Below, one piece after another: positions 1-9,005 of a stretch of 22,889 nt of DNA. Numbering within the stretch: position 1 is the stretch's first letter; every line of letters begins with the position of its first letter. A program made the translations under genes and the position numbers. Source of the DNA: Candidatus Tectimicrobiota bacterium (GTDB lineage Bacteria > JACPSX01). Where the stretch lies: the NCBI GenBank assembly GCA_016193065.1, contig JACPSX010000166.1:1-22889 (forward strand), given 5' to 3'. The notes below the pieces were generated by a model. The model was not told the origin of the DNA and ran no database searches. It worked only from the letters and a program-made list of their open reading frames with translations.

Positions 1-1625
<1,625 letters not shown>

Positions 1626-1644
<19 letters not shown>

Positions 1645-2399
1645 CCCTGGAATACGAAGGGACCCAGTATCACGGCTGGCAAGTGCAGCCGGGCCTGGTG
1701 ACGATCCAGCAGGCGATCCAGGAGAGGCTGGCTCGGATCCTTCAGGAACAAGTGGTGCTCGTGGCGGCCGGGCGGACCGATGCCGGAGTTCACGCTCTTG
1801 AGCAGGTGGCGAACTTTCATTGTTCCTCCTCCATTCCTGCGGACAGCCTCCAGAAAGCTTTGAACAGCCTCCTGCCCAGGGACATTGCAGTGACGGGGGT
1901 GGAAGAGGTTCCGGAGGATTTCAGCGCCCGCTACTGGGCCCGCAGCAAGGTCTACCTTTACCGCATCTTGAACCGCACCTATCCCTCTTCCTTCTGGAGG
2001 CGCTATAGCTGGTTTCTGCCCAGGCGCCTCGACGTGCCGGCCATGGAGAGGGCGCTTCCAAGTCTTCTCGGCAGGCATGACTTCAGCGCCTTTCGTGCTT
2101 CGGGCTGTACGGCGAGATCCGTGATCCGCACGCTGCACCGGGCTGATCTCACCCGGCAGGGTGACATGATCGAGATGCGCTTTGAGGCGAACGCTTTCCT
2201 GCGCTACATGGTGCGGAACATCGTGGGGACGCTCGTGCAGATCGGCTTGGGGAAGAGACCCGCGGAGAACCTGGGCGAAGTCCTGGCCGGACGGGACCGG
2301 CGGCAGGCCGGGCCCACGGCGCCCGCCTGCGGCCTCACCATGGAAAAAGTGTTCCTCGGTTCATCGGACCCTTTGCTTCCTTGGGATGACCGGGTTTGA
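1626..2399 (+). CDS. truA: tRNA pseudouridine(38-40) synthase TruA
   Basis: TruA isomerises uridines 38-40 in the anticodon stem-loop of many tRNAs in the cytoplasm. The 257-residue product has the usual family length. It opens with [20 protein letters not shown], typical of TruA, and contains [18 protein letters not shown] with the catalytic aspartate (D52). Later family motifs include the [13 protein letters not shown] stretch and [17 protein letters not shown] near the end. The ATG at 1626 lies inside the end of uvrA, with a weak ribosome-binding site, so translation is probably coupled. The last residues run into the repeat-rich gap downstream. Very sure of the family. Confidence 0.97.
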
Positions 2400-2619
2400 G
2401 TTAGAAGAGCCGAGGGTCTCGGGGGTGCGGCGCCTGCCAAACTTTGTAGGGGCACCCCTACGTGGGTGCCCTCCGTCGCCCGTGCGGGGCACACCCGGTC
2501 TCTTCTTTGGAATCGCCTTTGCCTGCGGGGACTACCCCCTCGGAGGGGACTGACCTTCCCGCCCTGAGCACATCTGCCGGGGGCGCACTCGTGATGCGGC
2601 TATCCCGATGAAAAATCAG
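2400..2619. repeat. GC-rich gap after truA: REP-like hairpins and repeat copy A
   Basis: No gene is seen here. Just after truA, GGGCACCC (2450-2457) pairs exactly with GGGTGCCC (2464-2471) over a 6-base loop; an alternative stem is GTAGGGG with CCCCTAC (2446-2461). From 2478 to about 2583 the sequence resembles 22092-22163 in the same orientation, beginning GCCCGTGCGGGGC and ending near CTGCCGGG, with a diverged middle. I call this copy A of the dispersed repeat. There is no T-run, so a standard intrinsic terminator is not obvious. Confidence 0.6.
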
Positions 2620-2647
2620 GTGATCATGTTTGTAGATCCATTATAAT
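2620..2647 (+). promoter_or_regulatory. Possible sigma-70 promoter for the MgtE-N/NRAMP pair
   Basis: A perfect TATAAT lies at 2642-2647. The -35 candidate 16 bases upstream, GTGATC at 2620-2625, is poor (3 of 6 to TTGACA). If used, it leaves a leader of about 140 bases before the ATG at 2796. I found no match to the M-box or yybP-ykoY riboswitch by eye. Moderate to low certainty. Confidence 0.35.
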
Positions 2648-2795
2648 AGACCAATTTGGGAACGCCCGGGGGAGATCTAATCCGGTTGTGAAAGCATCCA
2701 CCCCATGATCAAACGTGCGAGAGAAAAGGGCAGTGGAATATCGATGAGTTTCCTGGTTATTCGCAAATCCCGTGTTGCGATATCCGAGGTGCATG

Positions 2796-4037
2796 ATGAT
2801 TTATTTCAGCGAGCTTGAGAAACTGGCTGCCTACGATGCCAAGGGTGAATATCTGGGCCGCTTGGTCGATCTCGGCATTGATCCGAACCAGAATCCGCTT
2901 CGGGTCGCACTCTACCTGGTTCGAATGCCGAAGAAGAGACTATTGTGCATAACCCACGAGCAAATTCAATCTATCTCGGTGCGCGCTGTTCAGGCCAATG
3001 TCCCGGGAGAGGAGATTCGCTCATACACTCCGGATGAGGGGGTAATCCGGATCCGGAAAGACGTGCTGGATCAGCAGATCATCGACGTGAACAACCAAAA
3101 GGTCGTGCGCGTAAACGATGTGGATTTTGACATCCAGCCCAGCGAAAGGCACACGCACCTGCGCATTGTGGCCGTCAATGTGGGGTGGGCGGCGGCCGTC
3201 CGGCGCCTGCTGCAAGGATTGTTCGCCAAGCATACGATTCGCCTGCTTTCCAACCTCTTTCCATCCAAGACGATTCCCTGGGAGTTCGTCAATCTGATTG
3301 AACCGGATCCGGCCCGTCGCCTCAAGCTGCGCATCACCTATCACCGGCTTGCCGAACTTCATCCGGCGGACCTGGCCGACATTCTCGAGGAATTGAGTCG
3401 AGACGAGCAGAAGTCGGTGATCGAGTCCCTGGACAACGAAACGGCGGCCCAGGCCGTCTCGGAAATTCCAACCCGGATGCAGGTGGCTTTGCTGGAGAGC
3501 ATCCCCGCGGGTCGAGCTGCCGACATCGTGGAAGAAATGCCGCCCGATGAAGCCGCCGATGTCCTGCAAGAACTTCCTCCCAAGACTTCCGCAGAACTGC
3601 TGGCCAACATGGAAGAAGAGGAGGCAGAAGAAGTTCGCGACCTGCTGGGTTTTGAGGAGAATACGGCCGGGGGCCTCATGACCACGGACTTCATCGCGCT
3701 GGAGGACTCCGGTACCGTGGGGAGCGCCATTGCCGCCTTCAAAACCTTTGAAGGTCCCATCGAGTCCGTCCATGCTGTTTACCTGGTAAACGGCGAATTC
3801 GTGCTGACGGGCGTCGTTCCCCTGGCCCACCTGCTGCTAGCCGAACCCAGCATCCCTCTGAAAGAAATTTCCACGGACCCGGTCATCTCCGTCCGCTCTC
3901 ATAAAGACGGGAAAACGGTTGTGAATCTATTCCACAAATACAACCTCCTCTCTCTCGCCGTCGTGGACGACGATGGGCGACTGCTGGGAGTCGTTACGGC
4001 GGACGACGTTCTCGAACTGGTGGTCACGCGCAAGTAA
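2796..4037 (+). CDS. Soluble PRC-barrel / MgtE N-domain / CBS protein, probable regulator of the adjacent transporter
   Basis: The product is about 413 residues with no membrane helices. Order from the N-terminus: PRC-barrel-like segment (about 3-65, with YDAKGEYLGRLVDLGID), a second one (about 85-130, with QIIDVNNQKVVRVNDVD), an MgtE N-terminal superhelical domain (about 185-290, with LHPADLADILEEL and EEMPPDEAADVLQELPP repeats), and a CBS pair to the C-terminus (LGFEENTAGGLMTTDFIAL, then AVVDDDGRLLGVVTADDVLEL). In MgtE channels these cytosolic domains sense Mg2+ and gate the pore; the pore domain is missing here. The NRAMP transporter starts 24 bases downstream, so this is probably its cytosolic sensor (inference). 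Start: ATG 2796 has GAGG six bases upstream; ATG 2793 and GTG 2772 are alternatives. Confidence 0.9.
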   Translation: MIYFSELEKLAAYDAKGEYLGRLVDLGIDPNQNPLRVALYLVRMPKKRLLCITHEQIQSISVRAVQANVPGEEIRSYTPDEGVIRIRKDVLDQQIIDVNNQKVVRVNDVDFDIQPSERHTHLRIVAVNVGWAAAVRRLLQGLFAKHTIRLLSNLFPSKTIPWEFVNLIEPDPARRLKLRITYHRLAELHPADLADILEELSRDEQKSVIESLDNETAAQAVSEIPTRMQVALLESIPAGRAADIVEEMPPDEAADVLQELPPKTSAELLANMEEEEAEEVRDLLGFEENTAGGLMTTDFIALEDSGTVGSAIAAFKTFEGPIESVHAVYLVNGEFVLTGVVPLAHLLLAEPSIPLKEISTDPVISVRSHKDGKTVVNLFHKYNLLSLAVVDDDGRLLGVVTADDVLELVVTRK

Positions 4038-4061
4038 TCCTTGCATCACCTGTGAGCATTC

Positions 4062-5327
4062 ATGAATCCGACCCGTTTTCAGCGCTTTCGCACCAATTTC
4101 CTGATTTTCCTGAGCGTGCTCGGGCCCGGCATTATCACGGCCAATGTGAATAACGACGCCGGTGGGATTTACACCTACTCGGTGGCTGGAGCGCAGTTTG
4201 GCTATACGCTGCTGTGGACGCTTGTTCCAATTACAGTGGCTCTGGTGGTGGTCCAGGAAATGGTGGCCCGCATGGGCGTGGTCACCGGAAAAGGGTTGGC
4301 CGATCTGATCCGGGAAGAATACGGCTTTCGGACGACTTTTTTCCTGATGGCGTTGTTGCTGATCACCAACCTGGGAAACACGATCGCCGAGTTTGCCGGA
4401 TTGGCCTCGGGGATGTCCATTTTTGGTGTCAGCCGCTACATCGCGGTGCCCCTGGGAGCGCTGCTGGTCTGGGCGCTGGTCATCAAAGGGACGTACCGGA
4501 TGGTGGAGAAGGTCTTTCTTGTGGCCTGCGTCTTTTATGGCGCTTATTTGATCTCAGGATTTCTGGCGCACCCGGATTGGAAAACGGCCATGAGCAGCGC
4601 CGCAGTACCTTCTCTGCGCTTTGATTCCGCCTATCTTTACATGATCATCGGCCTGGTGGGCGCAACCGTGGCTCCCTGGATGCAGTTTTACCTGCAGTCC
4701 GGGGTGGTGGAAAAAGGCGTTAAACTGGAACATTACAGGCAATCCCGCTGGGACGTCATCATCGGTTGCATCATCGCGGACGTGGTGGTTTTTTTTGTCA
4801 TCGTGGCTTGCGCCGCCACCATTTATGTAAGCGGCCAACGTCAGATCGCCGATGCCGGAGACGCGGCCCTGGCCTTGGCCCCGCTGGCGGGTCCATTCGC
4901 CAGCACGCTGTTCGCCTTTGGCCTGATCAACGCTTCCCTGTTTGCCGCCTGTATTTTGCCGCTGGCAACCGCCTACTCTGTCTGCGAGGGTTTAGGTTTG
5001 GAGTCGGGGATCAACAAACGAGTGCACGAGGCCCCCGGGTTCTACTCGCTTTATACCGGGCTGATCTTTTTGGGGGCGGTGGCGGTGGTGCTTCTGAGCG
5101 AAAGCAGGCAAATATCCATCATCCTGCTTTCCCAGGTGGCCAACGGCATCGTCCTGCCCTTCGTTTTGATCTTCATGCTGCGGCTGGCCAACCGCGAGGA
5201 CTTGATGGGCGAATATCGCAACACCCGGCTCTTCAATGTGATTGCCTGGATCACCTGCGTGGTCATGATTGCTCTGACGCTGCTCCTGGTCATCAGTGCT
5301 TTCTTCCCTCAATACACGCCAAAGTAA
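4062..5327 (+). CDS. NRAMP-family metal transporter, probably of the Mg2+-type (NRMT-like) branch
   Basis: This 421-residue polytopic inner-membrane protein has about 11 hydrophobic segments and the NRAMP opening LGPGIITANVNNDAGG. In classical Mn2+/Fe2+ transporters the TM1 motif is DPGN and the TM6 motif MPHN. Here they read DAGG (D32-G35) and APWM (A204-M207, in VGATVAPWMQFYLQS). The metal-binding aspartate is kept, but the asparagine and the soft-metal-selecting methionine are lost. Loss of that methionine is a feature of NRAMP-related magnesium transporters, and the MgtE-type sensor gene just upstream points the same way. Substrate Mg2+ is an inference; Mn2+ is possible. The ribosome-binding site is weak, so coupling to the upstream gene is likely. 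Confidence 0.9.
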   Translation: MNPTRFQRFRTNFLIFLSVLGPGIITANVNNDAGGIYTYSVAGAQFGYTLLWTLVPITVALVVVQEMVARMGVVTGKGLADLIREEYGFRTTFFLMALLLITNLGNTIAEFAGLASGMSIFGVSRYIAVPLGALLVWALVIKGTYRMVEKVFLVACVFYGAYLISGFLAHPDWKTAMSSAAVPSLRFDSAYLYMIIGLVGATVAPWMQFYLQSGVVEKGVKLEHYRQSRWDVIIGCIIADVVVFFVIVACAATIYVSGQRQIADAGDAALALAPLAGPFASTLFAFGLINASLFAACILPLATAYSVCEGLGLESGINKRVHEAPGFYSLYTGLIFLGAVAVVLLSESRQISIILLSQVANGIVLPFVLIFMLRLANREDLMGEYRNTRLFNVIAWITCVVMIALTLLLVISAFFPQYTPK

Positions 5328-5404
5328 ACCGCTTCCCTTGCCTTCGCCCGTCCGGCGTGTTATCGTACCTGCGCTGTTCTAGGAATGTCCCGGCAGGAGG
5401 AGTT

Positions 5405-6589
5405 ATGGAGACGCAGGTTCAGGATCGCGTGATCCGGCGGATTGGGTTTACGGCCTCGCAATGGCAGATGATCATCGCCATGAGCGCTGCAATCGGCCTG
5501 CGTATGCTCGGGCTTTTCCTGGTGTTGCCCGTCTTTACACTCTACGGGCAGCAGTTTACGGATTCCAACTTCCTCATCGGCCTTGCCTTTGGCGGCTACG
5601 GTCTTACCATGGCCATCGTCCAGTACCCTTTCGGCCGCCTATCGGACCGCTACGGCCGCAAAAGAATCCTGATTATCGGCATGTTGTTGTTCAGCGCCGG
5701 GGCCATCCTCGCCGCGATGCCTCCCAGCATCGAGTGGCTCATTGCAGCCCGCTTCCTGCAAGGACTGGGGGGGATCACCTCGGTTTCCTTTGCTCTAATC
5801 GCCGACGTGGTGCAGGAGGAGAGGCGAAGCATGGCGATGGCTTTCCTGGGCATCCCGATCGGTCTTTCCTTCGCGATCGGGGTCCTCCTGGGACCGATTT
5901 TCGCCAGTCTCTGGGGGTATGCTTCCCTGTTCTGGATCACCGGTGTGGCCGGTTTGCTGAGCACGCTGCATATCATCCTCGTGGTCCGGGAGCCGGAGCG
6001 CCACATCCGATCTGCAGCAGCGCCCTGGACTCCAAACGGGGAAATTCTGAAGCTGAACGCCTGCGGTTTTCTTATGAATTTCTTCATGACCTCGTTTTTC
6101 TTCTACTTTCCCCTCATGGTCGGCCGGTATCTTTCCCTGAGGGAGTACTATATGGCCCTGGGACCGATGGTGATCATGGCCGGGGTCTCCATGTTTGCCG
6201 CCTCGCGGATCGCCGACCGGGGAGCCAGCAAAGCAGTGAGCTTCGCTTCCTTTTCCATCCTCCTGTTCAGTGCGCTCGTTCTTTTCCAGCATGACCAGGG
6301 GGTTCTGTCGTCCCATCCCCTGGCGTGGATGATCGTCGGCGGGATCCTGTTCTTCATGGGATTTTCCGGATTGGAGCCGGTCCTACCTGCTTTGGTGAGC
6401 AGACTCGCCCGGCGGGAAACGTATGGCGCCAGTCTCGGGAGCTTCAACACGATTCAGTTTCTCGGAAACTTCGCCGGAGGGGCGATAGCCGGCTACCTGG
6501 GGCACTTCAGCCGCGGTTACGCCATGGGCGTTCTGGTTCTTGCGGCGGCTCTGGGAATGCTGATGATCTCTCGCCTGCAAGCCCAGTAG
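5405..6589 (+). CDS. Major facilitator superfamily transporter
   Basis: The product is 394 residues with about 12 hydrophobic segments, typical of a drug/proton antiporter-like MFS member of the inner membrane. The loop after TM2 has the MFS motif A, GRLSDRYGRKRILIIG (about 77-92), and RFLQGLGGITSVSFALIADVV follows in TM4-5. The reading frame is open much further upstream, but ATG 5405 has a strong AGGAGG at 5395-5400 and begins a sensible N-terminus (METQVQDRVIRRIGFT) before TM1; the upstream part is the shadow of the NRAMP gene. The substrate cannot be told from sequence. It may share a transcript with the two genes before it (77-base gap). Confidence 0.93.
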   Translation: METQVQDRVIRRIGFTASQWQMIIAMSAAIGLRMLGLFLVLPVFTLYGQQFTDSNFLIGLAFGGYGLTMAIVQYPFGRLSDRYGRKRILIIGMLLFSAGAILAAMPPSIEWLIAARFLQGLGGITSVSFALIADVVQEERRSMAMAFLGIPIGLSFAIGVLLGPIFASLWGYASLFWITGVAGLLSTLHIILVVREPERHIRSAAAPWTPNGEILKLNACGFLMNFFMTSFFFYFPLMVGRYLSLREYYMALGPMVIMAGVSMFAASRIADRGASKAVSFASFSILLFSALVLFQHDQGVLSSHPLAWMIVGGILFFMGFSGLEPVLPALVSRLARRETYGASLGSFNTIQFLGNFAGGAIAGYLGHFSRGYAMGVLVLAAALGMLMISRLQAQ

Positions 6590-6791
6590 GCGCTTTTCCC
6601 CCGACGACCAGCTAATGCCGTTCCAGCTATTTTGCCCTAAGACAGCAGGCAACGTGCCGGGCCAAGGAACGAGCATAACGAGGCGCGAGCCCCGAGCTGA
6701 CCGAGGCGTACTGAGGGAGTACGCCGCAGGGAGAGCGAGGGATCGCGCCCAGAGGGCACCCGGAAGTTAGGCGAAGTTAATTGGACCGGCA
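6590..6791. repeat. Convergent gap with a large imperfect hairpin (6682-6749)
   Basis: This gap separates the + strand MFS gene from the - strand TPR gene. It holds a 68-base imperfect palindrome. The outer arms GGCGCGA (6682-6688) and TCGCGCC (6743-6749) match exactly, and the inner stem GGCGTACT (6705-6712) / AGTACGCC (6718-6725) is perfect with a GAGGG loop. The arms are rich in GAGC/CGAG. It could act as a bidirectional terminator or be a dispersed structured repeat. There is no T-run. Confidence 0.6.
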
Positions 6792-7262
6792 CTAATTCAT
6801 CATCCCTTGCAATCTAGCAAGGTGAATAGCGGCCAACTTGTAGCCGGGCTCGATTTCCAGCGCTTTGCGGAATTCCGCGGTCGCTTCTAGATATTTGTGC
6901 TGGAGGAGGTAGATGCGCCCCAGGTTGCAATGGGGGTAATGATAGGCCTCGTAGTTCTTGGCCGTCATGGCCTGCTTGAGATATGGGATGGCTTCCTCCA
7001 GGCGTCCTTGCTGGATGTAGTAAGCCCCGATGTCGTTCCACGGGTTGCCGAATTCAGGGTCCAGTTCGATGGCCTGAAAGCACCGCTTGATGGCTTCTTC
7101 CAGATTGCCCTGGTGGCTGTAGGCCCACCCCAGGAAGGTGTAGGCCTGGGCGCTGGGCTCGATTTCGAGCGACTTCTTGTAAAGATCAATCGCCTCCTCG
7201 ATCTCACCCCTTATGTGGAACTCGTAAGCGTCCTCCAGATATTCTCTGGCCAGCGGATTCAT
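6792..7262 (-). CDS. Tetratricopeptide repeat protein
   Basis: A 156-residue protein made almost wholly of TPR units, about four in tandem: residues 5-38, 39-72 (AYTFLGWAYSHQGNLEEAIK), 73-106 (PWNDIGAYYIQQGRLEEAIP) and 110-143 (HCNLGRIYLLQHKYLEATAE). TPRs are helical protein-protein interaction modules; there is no signal peptide or membrane segment, so it is probably cytoplasmic. The frame is open upstream to 7448, but ATG 7262 has a purine-rich ribosome-binding site (GAGAGGGGG) and the upstream part translates the intergenic repeat into low-complexity sequence and overlaps the CPBP gene. The partner is unknown. Confidence 0.9.
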   Translation of the reverse strand: MNPLAREYLEDAYEFHIRGEIEEAIDLYKKSLEIEPSAQAYTFLGWAYSHQGNLEEAIKRCFQAIELDPEFGNPWNDIGAYYIQQGRLEEAIPYLKQAMTAKNYEAYHYPHCNLGRIYLLQHKYLEATAEFRKALEIEPGYKLAAIHLARLQGMMN

Positions 7263-7320
7263 ATGGATCCCCCTCTCCACGTTCCCTCGATTGTTTATAG
7301 CGGTTCGGCCGCCCGAAGAC

Positions 7321-7420
7321 AAGGGTCGCTGCGGAACACCCGCGGGGCGGGTACCCGGAAGCGAAAGGCGGGGGGCAGTCCCCTTGCTATAGATTCCCAA
7401 AGAGAGGGGGATGGGCAAGG
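7321..7420 (+). repeat. Dispersed repeat copy D (3' module) with nested GGGTACCC hairpin
   Basis: Lies between the TPR and CPBP genes. From AAGGGTCGCTGCGG to GATGGGCAAGG it matches 22253-22336 and the reverse complement of 8144-8222. Where those copies read GAGGCGTGAAGCGAA, this one carries an extra hairpin, ACCCGC (7338-7343) / GCGGGT (7347-7352), running into CGGGTACCCG (7348-7357), so a mini-hairpin appears to have been inserted into an older repeat. Confidence 0.6.
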
Positions 7421-7431
7421 GGAGTCGGGGA

Positions 7432-8067
7432 TTAGCGGATGGGAGCAACGAGGAGGATCAGGAGGTCCCACAGGCTGTGGGAAATAATCCCGGGAATGAC
7501 TGAGCCGTATCGTAGGTAAACGAGTCCCCAGAAAAGCCCCGCCAGCAGGGCCGCCATGGCGAGCATGAAATTGCCCGAGAGAGCGTGCAGCGCTCCGTAA
7601 ATGACTGTGGCGGAGAGCCACCCCTGCCAGGGACCCAGGCGCTGAGCCAGCGTTCTCTGCACAAAGCCCTTCCAGAAGATCTCTTCGGCGGGACCGATGA
7701 CGGCGGCCAGCAGCAGGCCGACAATCAGGGGTGAGCCGCCCCCCAAGGTTTCATAGATCGTTCCGACCTGCCCCGTGGCGAACGGAAGAATCCAGCCCGA
7801 GACCAGGTGCCCGGTCCAAAAAATTCCGTACAGGACCAGGGCCGAAAGGATTCCGATGGGGACAAACGAGGTCTTCCAGTGGAAGATCTCTGCCAAGTTC
7901 TTGCGGTTCCAGACCAGGGAACAAACGGCCAGAGTGCTGCTGGCCACGCTCATTTCGAGCCAGAAGTTCAGGGGCTTCCAGCGGAAAATGATCCACCAGA
8001 AGACCAGGGCCAGGCTCAGCGCGGCGACCACCCTGGGGTCGAGTTTGGTGGCAACCTTTGTCTCCAT
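7432..8067 (-). CDS. CPBP-family intramembrane metalloprotease (CAAX/Rce1-like)
   Basis: A 211-residue membrane protein with about six to seven hydrophobic segments. The three CPBP motifs are present: the glutamate pair E128-E129 in PAEEIFWKGF (EExxxK in place of the usual EExxxR), YGALH with H161 (motif 2), and SHSLWD with H197 (HxxxD, motif 3). Members of this family cleave within membranes; bacterial ones act in bacteriocin immunity, protein maturation or have unknown roles. The R-to-K change is conservative. ATG 8067 has GGAAAGG upstream, and a good promoter lies at 8097-8125. The neighbours give no hint of its substrate. Confidence 0.88.
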   Translation of the reverse strand: METKVATKLDPRVVAALSLALVFWWIIFRWKPLNFWLEMSVASSTLAVCSLVWNRKNLAEIFHWKTSFVPIGILSALVLYGIFWTGHLVSGWILPFATGQVGTIYETLGGGSPLIVGLLLAAVIGPAEEIFWKGFVQRTLAQRLGPWQGWLSATVIYGALHALSGNFMLAMAALLAGLFWGLVYLRYGSVIPGIISHSLWDLLILLVAPIR

Positions 8068-8096
8068 CTTTGCCCTTTCCTTGGCAACGGCGGGTC

Positions 8097-8125
8097 ATTC
8101 TAAACAAGGCGCCTGGTGGGGTCAA
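8097..8125 (-). promoter_or_regulatory. Sigma-70-type promoter for the CPBP gene
   Basis: Read on the - strand, TTGACC (8120-8125) is followed by a 17-base spacer and TAGAAT (8097-8102), five of six matches in each box at ideal spacing. It lies about 30 bases before the CPBP start codon at 8067, and fits that gene and perhaps the TPR gene after it. Confidence 0.6.
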
Positions 8126-8143
8126 CGATAATGGTGCATCTTG

Positions 8144-8453
8144 CACCCACCCCCATCTTGTGAATCCATAGCGAGGGGACTGCCTCCTGCCCTTCGCTTC
8201 ACGCCTCCCGCAGCGACCCTTTTCGGGGCGCCGGGTACCCATTCTATGGGTGCGGGACCCCTCCGCTACCGCCACGTTAAGTGCTCAGCTATCTGCAAGC
8301 ATATGCTCCGCAGGGCGACTTGGCCCTAGCCCGAAATTCTCCGCTGGCGTCGTCCCGCACGGGCCTGCGGGTGGCGCCGGGGAAGCCTCCGCAGAGCCGC
8401 GCGAAAGTGGGACCCTCGTCAGGGTGACGGAGCGCGGATCGAGGAGGCAACCC
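8144..8453 (-). repeat. Dispersed repeat copy B (inverted relative to copy C)
   Basis: The gap 8068-8575 contains no gene. Bases 8354-8453, reverse-complemented, match 22003-22102 at 97 of 100 positions without gaps; all three differences are C/T transitions. Bases 8144-8222 match the 3' module of copy C (22253-22336) in the same inverted sense. The middle (8223-8353) differs between copies and contains a mini-hairpin at 8231-8254. It is a non-coding dispersed element, perhaps a MITE-like or structured RNA element; no clear terminal inverted repeats were found. Confidence 0.75.
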
Positions 8454-8521
8454 GGGTACCCGCCGGGCGGGTGTCAGGACCCGCGGGCCAACAGTACCGG
8501 GTACCCGCAGAGCGGGTGCCC
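8454..8521. repeat. Two GGGTACCC hairpins in tandem
   Basis: Two copies of one small hairpin: GGGTACCCGC (8454-8463) facing GCGGGTGTC (8467-8475), and GGGTACCCGC (8499-8508) facing GCGGGTGCCC (8512-8521) with a 3-base loop and a single T-G wobble. Related hairpins are at 7338-7357, 8231-8254, 10412-10441 and 21897 onward. Confidence 0.65.
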
Positions 8522-8575
8522 AAGGGCGCCCCGGTCCCTCTTTTCTCTGAAGCTGCAAAAACTGATGGACGCGGG

Positions 8576-8995
8576 CTAGTAGTGGTGCAGCAGCCAATAG
8601 ACGACCCAGCCGGTGCCCGCCACGTAAAGCCAGATGGGCAGCGCCACGCGGGCGATGCGCTTGTGACGGGCAAAGTCCGAACGCAGAGCCCGGAATAGAG
8701 CCAGCAGGACCAGGGGAACCAGCGTGATCGCCAGCACGCTGTGGGATCCCAGGATCGCCAGGTAAAGAAGGCGGACTGCCCCCTGGCCACGGAAGGGAGT
8801 GGTGGCGGCCAGGGCCCAACGGGTGAGGTAAACGATCAGGAATGAGGCGGCCAGGGTCGCGGCGCCCATCATGCAGAGCTTGTGGCGGGGCACGTTGTGG
8901 CGGCGGATGAAGGCAAAGCCGAGAAGGGCGAGAAGGCCGCTGCCCAGGATCAGCACGGCGCCCAGGGCCGGGAGAGTTTCGATGAGCGCGGTCAT
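8576..8995 (-). CDS. DUF420 (CtaM-like) membrane protein, probable oxidase assembly factor
   Basis: A 139-residue membrane protein with four hydrophobic segments and the histidine pattern of the DUF420 family: H38 in PRHKLCM, H85 in GSHSVLA, H111 in ARHKRIAR and the terminal LLHHY after PIWLYVAGTGWVVYW. DUF420 includes CtaM, needed for assembly of haem-copper oxidases in Bacillota; the exact role here is inferred. It begins 10 bases after ctaB ends and is the last gene of the ctaA-ctaB operon, which supports a role in maturing the oxidase encoded at 17106-21479. Confidence 0.85.
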   Translation of the reverse strand: MTALIETLPALGAVLILGSGLLALLGFAFIRRHNVPRHKLCMMGAATLAASFLIVYLTRWALAATTPFRGQGAVRLLYLAILGSHSVLAITLVPLVLLALFRALRSDFARHKRIARVALPIWLYVAGTGWVVYWLLHHY

Positions 8996-9005
8996 GGCCT
9001 CTTGT

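Noticed and set aside
2643-2795. M-box, yybP-ykoY or other metal riboswitch in the MgtE-N leader
   Set aside because: None of the known conserved core sequences could be found by eye.
4766-5404. Upstream extension of the MFS frame
   Set aside because: Overlaps the NRAMP gene and translates as Arg/Gly/His-rich sequence; the AGGAGG and ATG at 5405 give the proper start.
7263-7448. N-terminal extension of the TPR protein
   Set aside because: It translates repeat copy D into Pro/Arg/Ser-rich sequence and overlaps the CPBP gene; ATG 7262 has its own ribosome-binding site.
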